A stretch of 64,000 bases of DNA, from positions 974,501-1,038,500 of the forward strand of contig NZ_CP067129.1 of NCBI RefSeq assembly GCF_028553745.1, written 5' to 3'. This stretch comes from Paracoccus seriniphilus (GTDB lineage: Bacteria > Pseudomonadota > Alphaproteobacteria > Rhodobacterales > Rhodobacteraceae). Position numbers and translations under genes: made by a program. Positions 16,629 through 27,413 of this stretch are shown piece after piece; the first letter of the stretch is position 1; each line of letters begins with the position of its first letter. The notes beneath the pieces were generated by a model, which saw nothing but the letters and a program-made list of their open reading frames with translations, did not search any database and was not told where the DNA came from.

Positions 16629-17328
16629 AACCACACGTTTGGCGATGCCATTGCTGCAACCCGCGCAGGCGCAGAAACATGTGACGGTGAACGAAGCGCT
16701 GATGCGGCTGGATGGACTGGTCAATCTGGTGCTGCAAAGCGTGACCCGGCAACAGCCCCCCGAGGTTGTCTTCGACGGGCAGTGCTGGGGGGTGCCTCTT
16801 GGCGGGGCGGCCGGATGGTCGGGGCAGGACGGAAAGATTGCCATTGGCGCGAACGGGGGGTGGCAATTCGTGGCTCCCGCAGTTGGCATGCGGGCCTTCA
16901 TCGTCGATCGCGGGCTGAACGCCGTCCATGACGGACAGAACTGGCAGGCAGGAGCGCATACTGCAGGTGTTCTGGGATCGGGCATGAACTGCGGAATGGC
17001 CGAGGCCGAGGTCGATATTGTTGCGGGCAACAGTTTTGACACGCCGGTGGTCATTCCTGCATCTGCTTTGGTGATAGGTGCCGTCGCGCGGGTGAAACAG
17101 ACCATCACCGGCAGTCTGAGCAGTTGGCGCCTGGGCACGGGCGATGCCGATGACCGTTTTGGCCAGAGGCTCGGGTTGTCGCAGGATTCATGGGCGCAGG
17201 GCATTCTGGGGACGCCCATGACCTATTATCAACCAGCCGCATTGCGCATGACTGCCGAGGGTGGAGAGTTCGTCGGCGGGCGGGTCAGTCTTGCTGTGCA
17301 TTGGCTGTCGCTGCGCTTGCCAATGTGA
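16615..17328 (+). CDS. DUF2793 protein, GTA tail fibre-like gene after g15
   Basis: 237 aa, DUF2793 family. The first 120 residues carry the family block PLLQPAQAQKHVTVNEALMRLD and WSGQDGKIAIGANGGWQF...VHDGQNW. The C-terminal part, ending in GGRVSLAVHWLSLRLP, is beta-rich. A DUF2793 gene directly after g15 is conserved in Rhodobacter GTA clusters and is taken as the last structural gene here. AGGAGGA lies before ATG 16615 inside the end of g15. Confidence 0.85.
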   Translation: MPTNETTRLAMPLLQPAQAQKHVTVNEALMRLDGLVNLVLQSVTRQQPPEVVFDGQCWGVPLGGAAGWSGQDGKIAIGANGGWQFVAPAVGMRAFIVDRGLNAVHDGQNWQAGAHTAGVLGSGMNCGMAEAEVDIVAGNSFDTPVVIPASALVIGAVARVKQTITGSLSSWRLGTGDADDRFGQRLGLSQDSWAQGILGTPMTYYQPAALRMTAEGGEFVGGRVSLAVHWLSLRLPM

Positions 17329-17406
17329 CCGGACCGGAGCCAGCCGCGACTTTCCCCGGCGGGCATTCTGCGTTATGAAGGTTCCCTGTTAACGCGGGTG
17401 GTTCCG

Positions 17407-18231
17407 ATGAATATTCTACAAAGCACCAAGAGCTCGGATCTGGACCGGGATGCCGTTTGGGCACAGGTCCGTGATGAATGTGCCCGCGCGGTTCGAGATG
17501 AGCCTTTGCTGGGTGCCCTGATTCACGCGGGCTTGTTGCATCACAACAGTCTCGAAGGGGCCTTGGCCTATCGATTCTCGTTGAAGCTGGCCAGCGGCGA
17601 AATGAGCGAGCAGATCCTGCGCGAAATTGCCGATCAGGCCTATTCAAGCGGGTCCAATCTGGGCGACGCGGCGCGGGCGGATCTGTTGGCGGTCTATGAT
17701 CGCGATCCGGCGACGCATCGCCTGATTCAGCCGCTGCTGTTCTTCAAGGGCTTTCAGGCGTTGCAGGCCTATCGCATGGGTCACTGGCTGTGGAGCCAGG
17801 GACGCCGTGACATGGCCTATTTCGTTCAGATGCGCTGCTCCGAATGCTTTGGCGTCGACATTCACCCGGCGGCCAAGATCGGCACCGGCGTCATGATCGA
17901 CCATGCGCATTCCATCGTGATCGGTGAGACTGCAACCGTCGGAAATGATGTCTCGATGCTGCATTCGGTGACGCTTGGCGGGACCGGCAAGGAAGATGGC
18001 GACCGTCACCCCAAGATCGGCGACGGTGTCATGATCGGGGCTGGTGCCAAGGTTCTGGGCAATATCCGTGTCGGGCATCATTCGCGCATCGCCGCCGGGT
18101 CGGTGGTGCTGCATGATGTGCCTAGCTGCAAGACGGTGGCAGGGGTTCCGGCGAAGGTGATCGGCGATGCCGGTTGTCCCGAGCCCTCGCACAGCATGAA
18201 CCAGCTGCTGGGCTCGGGCGAGTATTACTAG
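17407..18231 (+). CDS. cysE: serine O-acetyltransferase
   Basis: 274 aa. Makes O-acetyl-L-serine from serine and acetyl-CoA, the first committed step of cysteine synthesis, in the cytosol. The N-terminal helical domain is followed by a left-handed beta-helix of hexapeptide repeats (about residues 150-260): [18 protein letters not shown], the flexible loop [18 protein letters not shown] with the conserved His, and [28 protein letters not shown] 17407 is preferred over GTG 17398. The cysE gene commonly flanks the GTA cluster in this order and is not part of the particle. Confidence 0.96.
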   Translation: MNILQSTKSSDLDRDAVWAQVRDECARAVRDEPLLGALIHAGLLHHNSLEGALAYRFSLKLASGEMSEQILREIADQAYSSGSNLGDAARADLLAVYDRDPATHRLIQPLLFFKGFQALQAYRMGHWLWSQGRRDMAYFVQMRCSECFGVDIHPAAKIGTGVMIDHAHSIVIGETATVGNDVSMLHSVTLGGTGKEDGDRHPKIGDGVMIGAGAKVLGNIRVGHHSRIAAGSVVLHDVPSCKTVAGVPAKVIGDAGCPEPSHSMNQLLGSGEYY

Positions 18232-19286
18232 AGCCAGTCGCCGCTGCCGCTGCCGGTCAGTTCGGCCAGTGTCATGTTTTCGCGCTGCAGCCGCCGGTCC
18301 AGATCGGCGGCAATGCGCGAGGCAAGGGACAGCCCCTGATAGATCAGCGCCGAATACAGCTGGATGGCCGAGGCCCCGGCCCGCAGTTTCTGCCAGGCCT
18401 GTTCGGAATTCGAGATTCCGCCGACGCCGATCAGGGGGATCTGGCCGCCGGTCTGCCGGTACAGCCGCGCCAGAACGGTTGTCGCGCGTTCGAACAGCGG
18501 CGCGCCAGACATCCCGCCGGTTTCCGATTTTGCGGCAGAGGCGAGATTGTCGCGACCAAGCGTGGTGTTGGTGGCGATGATGGCATCCACCTGTGCCTCG
18601 CGGGCGACGGCGGCGATATCGGCCAGCCCCGCGTCATCCAGATCCGGTGCGATCTTGATGAAGACCGGCTTGCGGTCGGGCAGGGAATCGCGGGCTTCCA
18701 TCACGCCTTGCAGCAGTGCGGCAAGGGCACGGGCGCCCTGAAGGTCGCGCAGCTTTTCGGTATTGGGTGACGAGACATTGACGGTCAGGAAATCGGCAGT
18801 CTCTCCGGCGGTCCTGACGACCTTTGCGAAATCGGCGGCGCGGTCCTGGCTGTCCTTGTTGGCACCGATGTTCAGCCCGACGGGAATGCCCTTGGGGCGG
18901 CGCGACAGGCGTTCCGCAATGGCGGCTGCGCCTTCGTTGTTGAAGCCGAAGCGATTGATGATCGCCTTGTCCTCGCTCAGCCGGAACAGGCGGGGTTTGG
19001 GGTTTCCGGGTTGCGGGCGTGGCGTCGCGGCACCCAGTTCGATGAACCCGAAGCCCGCGCGCATCAGCGCAGTGACAGCCCTGGCATTCTTGTCATAGCC
19101 TGCCGCCAGACCGACGGGATTGGGCAGTTCCAGCTCGGCCAGCACGGTTTCCAGACGGGGCGAGGTCACCGGTGCGCCGGGCAGGGGCACCAGCCCGTTG
19201 GCCAGAGCCCGGATCGACAGGTCATGCGCGGTTTCCGGGGGCAGGCGGTGCAGGGCCGAAACGCCCAGTTTCTCGATCAGGTTCAT
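18228..19286 (-). CDS. pyrD: dihydroorotate dehydrogenase (quinone), class 2
   Basis: 352 aa. Oxidises dihydroorotate to orotate with FMN, passing electrons to membrane quinone. Class 2 is shown by the N-terminal amphipathic segment ([18 protein letters not shown]) and by the length. FMN and substrate blocks include [54 protein letters not shown] with the catalytic Ser, and IATNTTLGR. The 3' end overlaps the convergent cysE end by 4 bases, and the 5' end overlaps the upstream DUF952 gene by 4. Confidence 0.97.
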   Translation of the reverse strand: MNLIEKLGVSALHRLPPETAHDLSIRALANGLVPLPGAPVTSPRLETVLAELELPNPVGLAAGYDKNARAVTALMRAGFGFIELGAATPRPQPGNPKPRLFRLSEDKAIINRFGFNNEGAAAIAERLSRRPKGIPVGLNIGANKDSQDRAADFAKVVRTAGETADFLTVNVSSPNTEKLRDLQGARALAALLQGVMEARDSLPDRKPVFIKIAPDLDDAGLADIAAVAREAQVDAIIATNTTLGRDNLASAAKSETGGMSGAPLFERATTVLARLYRQTGGQIPLIGVGGISNSEQAWQKLRAGASAIQLYSALIYQGLSLASRIAADLDRRLQRENMTLAELTGSGSGDWL

Positions 19287-19618
19287 TCCAGCGGTCCTGT
19301 GTCATGGCCCCGAGCCGTCAGTGTGATCGGGCGCGACCAGAGAATATCGTCCAGACGCAATTCACGATAAAGATGGGGGAACAGATCGCCGCCGCGGGCC
19401 GGCTCCCAGATCAGATCCTCGCCCAGGCTGTCGGCTTCAAGGGCCAACAGCTGCAGGTCTGTTTCGCCGGAAAAATGCTTGGCCAGCGTCCCTGCGACCT
19501 GATCGCGGGTCGAGAAATGGACATAGCCGTCCTGTCTGTCAATCGGGGCACCCGGCGTCGTCTTGTCACGACGCAGCTCTTCCCATTCGGTCTGGCGGAA
19601 TATCTTGTAAATGATCAT
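19283..19618 (-). CDS. DUF952 family protein
   Basis: 111 aa, DUF952 family, a compact cytosolic domain related to the ADP-ribosyltransferase-like fold, function unknown. Start [14 protein letters not shown], then [20 protein letters not shown] and [17 protein letters not shown], are diagnostic. It is the first gene of a two-gene unit with pyrD, with stop and start overlapping. It commonly sits next to pyrD in Rhodobacterales, but no link in function is established. Confidence 0.9.
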   Translation of the reverse strand: MIIYKIFRQTEWEELRRDKTTPGAPIDRQDGYVHFSTRDQVAGTLAKHFSGETDLQLLALEADSLGEDLIWEPARGGDLFPHLYRELRLDDILWSRPITLTARGHDTGPLE

Positions 19619-19780
19619 GGCGGCATTTGCCTGTTGCCATGGGTGCTGGTCAAGGGAAAGCGTGATCGCGAACGTCTGCAACTCGGGATTGCCCGGCATG
19701 ATGGCAGGAAGAAATTGACCGGCAGGGGGTGCTGCGCCACTGTGGTCGCAGGGACAAATCGGCGAAAAAGGAACTGCCAA

Positions 19781-21379
19781 ATGAACCTGCGCTTTTTGAC
19801 GGCGGCATCGGTGGCGGCTTTGCTGGCCGGCTCTGCTCAGGCCGAGATGGTGCTGCATGTTCTGCACACCAATGATCTGCACAGCCGGATCGAACCGATC
19901 AACAAATATGACAGCACCTGCGAGGACGAGGCGATCGAGGCCGGCGCGTGCTTCGGCGGTGTGGCGCGGGTCGCCCACAAGGTGCATGAACTGCGCGATC
20001 AGATCAGGGCCGAGGGTGGCAATGTCATCGTGCTGGATGCTGGCGATCAGTATCAGGGTTCGCTGTTTTACACGACCTACAAGGGCAAGGATGTCGTCGA
20101 GTTCATGACCGATATCGGCTATGACGCGATGGCGGTGGGCAACCATGAGTTCGACGATGGCCCCGAAGGGTTGGCGCTGCTGGCTGATGGCGTGGATTTT
20201 CCCATCGTGTCGGGCAATCTGGACCTGTCACGGTCCAACGTGCTGAAGGGCAAGATCGAGGATAGCGTGATCCTTGATGTCGGGGGCGAGAAAATCGGAA
20301 TCGTCTCGGCCCTGGCCCTGGATACGCCAGAGACATCCTCTCCGGGCGCGAATGTGATTTTCAAGGATGATGTCGAAAGCCTGCGCGCAGATGTCGACGA
20401 GCTCGAGGCCGAGGGCGTCAACAAGATCATTGCCCTGACCCATGTCGGCTATCTGCGGGATCAACTGTTGGCGCGTGAGGTGGCCGGGCTTGATGCGGTG
20501 ATCGGCGGGCATTCACACAGCCTGCTGGGTGATATGGACGGGGCCGAAGGACCCTATCCGACGATGGTCGCGGCGGCTGACGGTGCCGAGGTGCCGGTTG
20601 CACAGGCCTATGCCTATTCCAAGTATCTGGGCCATCTTGTTCTGACCTTTGATGACGACGGAAGGCTGCTGAAGGCCGAGGGCCAGCCGGTGCTGCTGGA
20701 CAGTTCGGTGCCGGAAAATGCCGAGATCGCTGCGCGCGTCAAGGAGATGGCCGCTCCGATCCAGGAACTGCGCCAGAAGGTCGTGGCCGAGGCCGCCGAA
20801 ACGATTGACGGGGATCGCGCCAGTTGCCGGGCGCGGGAATGCGCCATGGGGGTTCTGGTGGCGGATGCCATGCTGGATCGCGTCAAGGATCAGGGCATCA
20901 CGATTGCCATCACCAATGGCGGCGGGCTGCGGGCCTCGATCGATGCCGGGCCGGTCACCATGGGTGAAATCTATACGGTGCTGCCTTTCCAGAATACCCT
21001 GGCGACCTTTCAACTGGCTGGGGCGGATATCGTGACCGCACTGGAAAACGGTGCCAGCCAGTATGAAGAGGTCGCCGGACGTTTCGCGCAGGTGGCCGGG
21101 CTGAAATACACGGTCGATCCTGCTGCCGAACCGGGGCAGCGCATCAGCGATGTGATGGTGCAGCAGGACGGAGACTGGGTGCCCATCGACCCCGAGGCGG
21201 TTTATGGTGTCGTTTCGAACAACTATATGCGCGGGGGCGGCGACGGCTACAGCATCTTTGCGACGGCTGCGCGGAACGCCTATGATTTCGGGCCCGATCT
21301 GGCCGAGGTTCTGGCCGATTACATGGCTGGTCAACAGGCCTATCAGCCCCATCTGCCCGGTCGCATCACCGTCAAGTAG
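19781..21379 (+). CDS. periplasmic bifunctional 5'-nucleotidase / 2',3'-cyclic phosphodiesterase
   Basis: 532 aa with a signal peptide (residues 1-21, cleavage after AQA). The N-terminal metallophosphatase domain has HTNDLHSRIEP, DAGDQYQGSLF, GNHEFDDG and GGHSHSLLG, which bind two metal ions. The C-terminal 5'-nucleotidase domain has NGGGLRASIDAGP and NYMRGGGDGYSIF, which bind the nucleotide base. It scavenges extracellular nucleotides by dephosphorylation. Start at ATG 19781. A hairpin at 21393-21429 follows. The exact specificity (UshA-like or Cpd-like) cannot be fixed by eye. Confidence 0.93.
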   Translation: MNLRFLTAASVAALLAGSAQAEMVLHVLHTNDLHSRIEPINKYDSTCEDEAIEAGACFGGVARVAHKVHELRDQIRAEGGNVIVLDAGDQYQGSLFYTTYKGKDVVEFMTDIGYDAMAVGNHEFDDGPEGLALLADGVDFPIVSGNLDLSRSNVLKGKIEDSVILDVGGEKIGIVSALALDTPETSSPGANVIFKDDVESLRADVDELEAEGVNKIIALTHVGYLRDQLLAREVAGLDAVIGGHSHSLLGDMDGAEGPYPTMVAAADGAEVPVAQAYAYSKYLGHLVLTFDDDGRLLKAEGQPVLLDSSVPENAEIAARVKEMAAPIQELRQKVVAEAAETIDGDRASCRARECAMGVLVADAMLDRVKDQGITIAITNGGGLRASIDAGPVTMGEIYTVLPFQNTLATFQLAGADIVTALENGASQYEEVAGRFAQVAGLKYTVDPAAEPGQRISDVMVQQDGDWVPIDPEAVYGVVSNNYMRGGGDGYSIFATAARNAYDFGPDLAEVLADYMAGQQAYQPHLPGRITVK

Positions 21380-21392
21380 CATCCGCGACTCC

Positions 21393-21429
21393 GGAAACGT
21401 CCCGTCCTGACCATCTGCGGGGCGTTTCC
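21393..21429 (+). terminator. hairpin after the 5'-nucleotidase gene
   Basis: Arms GGAAACGTCCCG and CGGGGCGTTTCC pair with one mismatch around a 13-base loop; no strong T-run follows. It lies 13 bases past the stop. Confidence 0.55.
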
Positions 21430-21469
21430 TGCCATTGACGCCATGGCACGCATGCGTCATGCCGCGAGC

Positions 21470-23326
<1,857 letters not shown>

Positions 23327-23445
23327 ACGGTGCGGCGTGGCATATCTGCCAGATCGCGGCTTTGTTCTGACATGCTGCTTGTTTTGCAAAGCCGTGTTAT
23401 CATAATCTCGGATTGCCCCTGACGCTTAGCGAAAGATTCGAAAAG

Positions 23446-24195
23446 ATGTTGAAATATCTGGCCGCCATTGCCGTGCTGGCCTCTCCGGTTTGCGCCGAAG
23501 AGCTGAATTATTCGGCATTCCCCGGCAACGGAAAATTCTCTTTCGATATCGGTCTGGGCGTCAAGGCAGGCCCCAGCTATCCCGGCTCGGACGAGATGGA
23601 CGCCAGCGTCTGGGTTCCGCTGCGCAATGTCCATTTCGGTGAGGGCGACAAGATCCGGCGCGACGGTTTCTCGTTTGGTCCCGACTTCGGCTATGTCGGA
23701 GAACGCGATTCCAGCGATGAAGACGATCTTGCCGGGCTGGACGATATCGACCGCACCATCGAGGTCGGCGGGCGCGTCAGTTTCGTGCGCGGTCCGGTGA
23801 CCTCTTATGCGACATCGCGTGTCGGATTGGGCGGGCACAGCGGTGTGACGGGCGAAATCGGCATGCGCTATCACATGGATATCAATGACCGGCTCAGTCT
23901 CTCGTCGGGGCTGGAGGTCGACTATGGCAACGCCGAGTTCGTCGATACCTATTTCGGCGTTTCTGCCGAAGAGGCGGCGCGCAGCCGTTACAGCGAATAT
24001 GACGCCGGGGGCGGTTTCAGCAAGGCTTCGGCCAAGGTCTCGATGCGTTATTCGCTCAGCGAACTGACATCCGTTCTGGGTGAGTTCGAATATGGCCGCC
24101 TGATCGGCGATGCGGCGGATTCGCCCATCGTGCAGGATCGCAACCAGCCGGTCGTTCGCATCGGGATTACCCGGAATATCTCGCTCAACTTCTGA
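23446..24195 (+). CDS. MipA/OmpV family outer membrane protein
   Basis: 249 aa with a signal peptide (MLKYLAAIAVLASPVCA). The mature protein is a predicted 10- to 12-strand beta-barrel with short periodic aromatic and Gly segments (GLGVKAGPSYPGSDE, GFSFGPDFGYVG) and ends in ISLNF, the C-terminal aromatic residue used for outer membrane insertion. MipA was first linked to a murein synthase scaffold in E. coli, OmpV to a porin; the function here is not certain. ATG 23446 is preferred over an upstream start at 23413, which would add residues before the signal peptide. Confidence 0.87.
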   Translation: MLKYLAAIAVLASPVCAEELNYSAFPGNGKFSFDIGLGVKAGPSYPGSDEMDASVWVPLRNVHFGEGDKIRRDGFSFGPDFGYVGERDSSDEDDLAGLDDIDRTIEVGGRVSFVRGPVTSYATSRVGLGGHSGVTGEIGMRYHMDINDRLSLSSGLEVDYGNAEFVDTYFGVSAEEAARSRYSEYDAGGGFSKASAKVSMRYSLSELTSVLGEFEYGRLIGDAADSPIVQDRNQPVVRIGITRNISLNF

Positions 24196-24230
24196 TCGGG
24201 GGCACCGGGCAGTCCGAGTGCCGGGTGACC

Positions 24231-24258
24231 GAAATTATTTTAAACCCGAAATAAATTC
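24231..24258. promoter_or_regulatory. candidate operator upstream of the branched-chain-type ABC operon
   Basis: Inverted arms GAAATTATTT (24231-24240) and AAATAAATTC (24249-24258) match at 8 of 10 positions around an 8-base spacer. They end directly before TTGACA (24259-24264), a perfect -35 box. The AT-rich island stands out from the GC-rich surroundings. Likely repressor or activator site; no regulator gene lies next to the operon. Confidence 0.45.
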
Positions 24259-24343
24259 TTGACACCTACCCCCTTCTTGGTGCGCTCTGGTAGCGAACAG
24301 AACAGGCTGCGGCAAACGTGGCTTCACCAACAGGAAGGTGGAT

Positions 24344-25513
24344 ATGACCCATTCGCGCAAACTACTGACAGCCCTGGTTGCCTCGACGATACTGGCCGGT
24401 CCGGCGCTGGCGCAGGACGATGATACGCTCAAGATCGGTCTGATCTTTACCCTGTCCGGCCCTGCCGCCGTTCTGGGTGAAATGGGGCGCGACGGCTTCT
24501 TGCTGGCGGCCGAGCAGATCGGCGAGATCGGCGGCATGAAGACCGAGATCATCGTGGTCGATGACGAACAGAAACCCGATATCGCCGCCAACAAGGCGCG
24601 CGAACTGGTTGAACGGGACGAGGTCGATATCGTCGTCGGGCCGATCTTTTCCAATATTCTGGGCGCCATCCAGAAACCGGTCACCGATAGCGGAGCGATC
24701 CTGATCAGCCCCAATGCCGGAACATCCAATTATGCCGGTGCGGACTGTAACCGGAACTTCTTTGTAACCTCTTATCAGAACGACCAGATGCATGAGGTCA
24801 TGGGTGCCTATGCGACCGAGCAGGGCTATGACAATGTCTTCCTGCTGGCGCCGAATTACCAGGCGGGCAAGGACAGTCTGGCCGGGTTCAAGAACAGCTA
24901 CAAGGGCGGCCTTGCAGGAGAGATCTTCACCCAGCTGGGGCAGCTGGATTATTCTGCCGAGTTGGCGCAGATCGCCGCCATGCAGCCGGATGCCGTCTTT
25001 GCCTTCATGCCCGGTGGCATGGGGGTGAACCTCGTCAAGCAATACCGTCAGGCGGGGCTGGAGACGATCCCCTTCCTTTCGGCCTTCACGGTGGATGAAT
25101 CGACCCTGCCTGCGCAACAGGATGCTGCGCTTGGCTTCTTTGCCGGATCGAACTGGGCGCCGGATGCCGACATTCCCGAAAGCATGGCCTTCGTCGAAGC
25201 CTATGAAAAGAAATATGGCAAGGTTCCCGCGACCTATGCAATGCAGGCCTATGACGCCGCGCATCTGATTGACGGGGCCATCCGTCAGGCGGGCGGTGTG
25301 GCCGACAAGGACATGCTGATCGCGGCGCTGGAAGAGGCGCCCTTTACCTCGGTTCGCGGTGATTTCAGCTTTGGTCCGAACCACTATCCGATTCAGGATT
25401 TCTACCTGACCAAGGTCGTCCAGCGCGAGGACGGGCAGTTTGCGACCTCGATCGTCAAGAAGATCTTTGACGATTACGCCGACAACTATGTCGCTGATTG
25501 CAACATGAACTGA
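24344..25513 (+). CDS. ABC transporter periplasmic substrate-binding protein, branched-chain/aromatic type
   Basis: 389 aa, LivJ/K-type fold (peripla_BP_6). Signal peptide 1-21 ends at ALAQ. IGLIFTLSGPAAVLGE and the helix AAEQIGEIGGM are typical of the group, followed by VVDDEQKPDIAANKARELVERD and a C-terminal YAMQAYDAAHLIDGAI. Two cysteines, in GADCNRN and in the C-terminal VADCNMN, could form a disulfide. AGGAAGG precedes ATG 24344; GTG 24338 is an alternative. Followed by a terminator-like hairpin before the permease. The ligand is not visible; the monooxygenase downstream suggests an aromatic or cyclic acid. Confidence 0.9.
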   Translation: MTHSRKLLTALVASTILAGPALAQDDDTLKIGLIFTLSGPAAVLGEMGRDGFLLAAEQIGEIGGMKTEIIVVDDEQKPDIAANKARELVERDEVDIVVGPIFSNILGAIQKPVTDSGAILISPNAGTSNYAGADCNRNFFVTSYQNDQMHEVMGAYATEQGYDNVFLLAPNYQAGKDSLAGFKNSYKGGLAGEIFTQLGQLDYSAELAQIAAMQPDAVFAFMPGGMGVNLVKQYRQAGLETIPFLSAFTVDESTLPAQQDAALGFFAGSNWAPDADIPESMAFVEAYEKKYGKVPATYAMQAYDAAHLIDGAIRQAGGVADKDMLIAALEEAPFTSVRGDFSFGPNHYPIQDFYLTKVVQREDGQFATSIVKKIFDDYADNYVADCNMN

Positions 25514-25523
25514 AGACGGAACA

Positions 25524-25541
25524 GGGGGCGGGTTCGCCCCC
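25524..25541 (+). terminator. hairpin between binding protein and permease genes
   Basis: Perfect arms GGGGGCG and CGCCCCC with a GGTT loop, followed by TTTCCTGT. It lies 10 bases past the SBP stop. It probably stops part of the transcripts or protects the SBP message, so that binding protein exceeds permease. Confidence 0.6.
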
Positions 25542-25560
25542 TTTCCTGTCGGGAATCCCC

Positions 25561-26478
25561 ATGACCAGTCTTTTTCTGCTTCAGCTTCTGAACGGGATGC
25601 AGTTTGGCATCCTGCTGTTTCTGATCGCCGCCGGCCTTACGCTGGTTTTCGGCATCATGGATTTCGTCAATCTGGCCCATGGCGTGATCTATATGGTCGG
25701 GGCCTATCTTGCGGTGACTTTCACCCAGGTCACCGGCAGCTATGGGCTGGGGCTGTTGCTGACCCTGCCGGCAACCTTGCTGGTGGGGCTGGTCCTGGAA
25801 CTGCTTGTGTTTCGAAAACTGTATGACCGTCCGCATCTGGACCAGGTTCTGGCGACCTTCGGGCTGGTGATGATCATCAGCGAAGGGGTCGAGATGATCT
25901 GGGGCTCGGCTCCGCTGTCGCTGGATATCCCCGAAATGCTGTCGGGTTCGGTGCCGCTGGCGGGGCCGCTGCGCTATCCTGTCTTTCGGCTTGTTGTCAT
26001 TGCCGCCGGTCTGCTGACGGCGCTGAGCCTGTGGCTGATCATCACCCGCACACGCATTGGCATGCGCCTGCGGGCGGGGGCGACCAATCGCAGCATGGTG
26101 GCCGCACTTGGGGTCGATATCAAATCGCTGTTCACCATCATCTTCGCCTTTGGTGCCATGCTTGCTGGCTTTGCCGGGGCCATGGTTGCGCCGATCCTGA
26201 CCGTTGATCCGGGAATGGGCGAAAGCGTGCTTATCCTTGCCTTCGTGGTGATCGTCATCGGCGGCATCGGCTCGGTCAAGGGGGCCTTTGCGGGTGCACT
26301 GCTGGTCGGGCTGGTCGATACATTGGGGCGCAGCTTCGGCCCGATCATCCTGCGCGCGGTGATGGACCCTTCAGCGGCCGGGCAGGCGGGCAGGGTGCTG
26401 GCACCGATGCTGGTCTATATCCTGATGGCGGTCATTCTGGCATTGCGGCCGGCGGGCCTGTTCGGGGCAAAGACATGA
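25561..26478 (+). CDS. ABC transporter permease, LivH type
   Basis: 305 aa, inner membrane protein with about eight hydrophobic segments. Family motifs: LLQLLNGMQFGILLFLIAAGLTLVFGIMDFVNLAHG near the start and the GATNRSMVAALGVDIKSLFTI cytosolic loop that couples to the ATPase. It is chosen to start at ATG 25561; the in-frame extension to 25498 overlaps the hairpin. Its stop overlaps livM by 4 bases. Confidence 0.93.
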   Translation: MTSLFLLQLLNGMQFGILLFLIAAGLTLVFGIMDFVNLAHGVIYMVGAYLAVTFTQVTGSYGLGLLLTLPATLLVGLVLELLVFRKLYDRPHLDQVLATFGLVMIISEGVEMIWGSAPLSLDIPEMLSGSVPLAGPLRYPVFRLVVIAAGLLTALSLWLIITRTRIGMRLRAGATNRSMVAALGVDIKSLFTIIFAFGAMLAGFAGAMVAPILTVDPGMGESVLILAFVVIVIGGIGSVKGAFAGALLVGLVDTLGRSFGPIILRAVMDPSAAGQAGRVLAPMLVYILMAVILALRPAGLFGAKT

Positions 26479-27413
26479 GACTGATCCCGACGCGCGCCTG
26501 GGCGGCCACGATCCTGTTCGCTGCCTTCGCCATTCTGCCGCTGATCGCCGAGTCGCTGGACGACAATTATCTGGTGGTGATCGCCACGCGCATCCTGGCC
26601 TATGCGATTGCCGCGCTGGCGCTGGACCTGATCCTTGGCTATGGCGGCATGGTCAGCTTTGGTCATGCAGCCTATCTGGGGATTGGCGCCTATAGCGTCG
26701 CCATTCTCAGCCGCGCCGGCGTCACCGACCTGGCCCTGCATCTGATCGCAGCGATGGTGGCGGCGGGGCTGTTTGCGCTGATCACCGGTGCCATTTCCCT
26801 GCGCACCAAGGGCATCTATTTCATCATGATCACCCTGGCCTTCGCGCAGATGGCCTATTTCTTCTTCATCTCGCTTTCGGCCTATGGCGGCGATGATGGC
26901 GTGACGCTGAACGAACGTTCGACCGTCTTTGGTCAGCCGCTGCTGGAAAACGACCGTGGACTTTACTACACCGCGCTGGTGCTGCTGGTCGGGCTGTATC
27001 TGCTGGCCGTGGCCATCACCCGGTCGCGTTTCGGGCGGGTGCTGACCGGCACGCGGGAAAACCCCGTCCGCATGCGTGCCATCGGATATTCTCCGTTCCG
27101 CTATCAGCTGACGGCCTATGTCATTTCGGGCTGCATGGCCGCGGTGGCAGGGGTGATGCTGGCCAATCAGACCAATTACGTCTCGCCCGCCTTCATGGAC
27201 TGGCACCGCTCGGGTGAGCTGGTGGTGATGGTCGTCTTTGGCGGCATCGGCAACCTGCTGGGCGCGGTTGCAGGGGCGACGGTCGCGCTGTTGCTGGAAG
27301 AATGGCTGTCGGTGCTGACCGATCACTGGCCGCTGTTGTTCGGGCTGATCCTTGTGCTGGTGGTGCTGTATTCCCGCGACGGTCTCAGCGGATTTTTCCG
27401 GAGGCGCCTATGA
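26475..27413 (+). CDS. ABC transporter permease, LivM type
   Basis: 312 aa, second inner-membrane subunit with eight to ten hydrophobic segments. LDLILGYGGMVSFGHAAYLGIGAY is the LivM hallmark, and RENPVRMRAIGYSPFRYQL is the coupling loop. It forms the channel together with the preceding permease. The start overlaps the previous stop and the end overlaps the following ATPase gene, showing a single translation-coupled unit. Confidence 0.94.
   Translation: MRLIPTRAWAATILFAAFAILPLIAESLDDNYLVVIATRILAYAIAALALDLILGYGGMVSFGHAAYLGIGAYSVAILSRAGVTDLALHLIAAMVAAGLFALITGAISLRTKGIYFIMITLAFAQMAYFFFISLSAYGGDDGVTLNERSTVFGQPLLENDRGLYYTALVLLVGLYLLAVAITRSRFGRVLTGTRENPVRMRAIGYSPFRYQLTAYVISGCMAAVAGVMLANQTNYVSPAFMDWHRSGELVVMVVFGGIGNLLGAVAGATVALLLEEWLSVLTDHWPLLFGLILVLVVLYSRDGLSGFFRRRL

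Noticed and set aside
2557..17328. Prophage interpretation of the head-tail genes
   Set aside because: No integrase, repressor, replication or lysis genes and no flanking repeats; gene order is that of a GTA.
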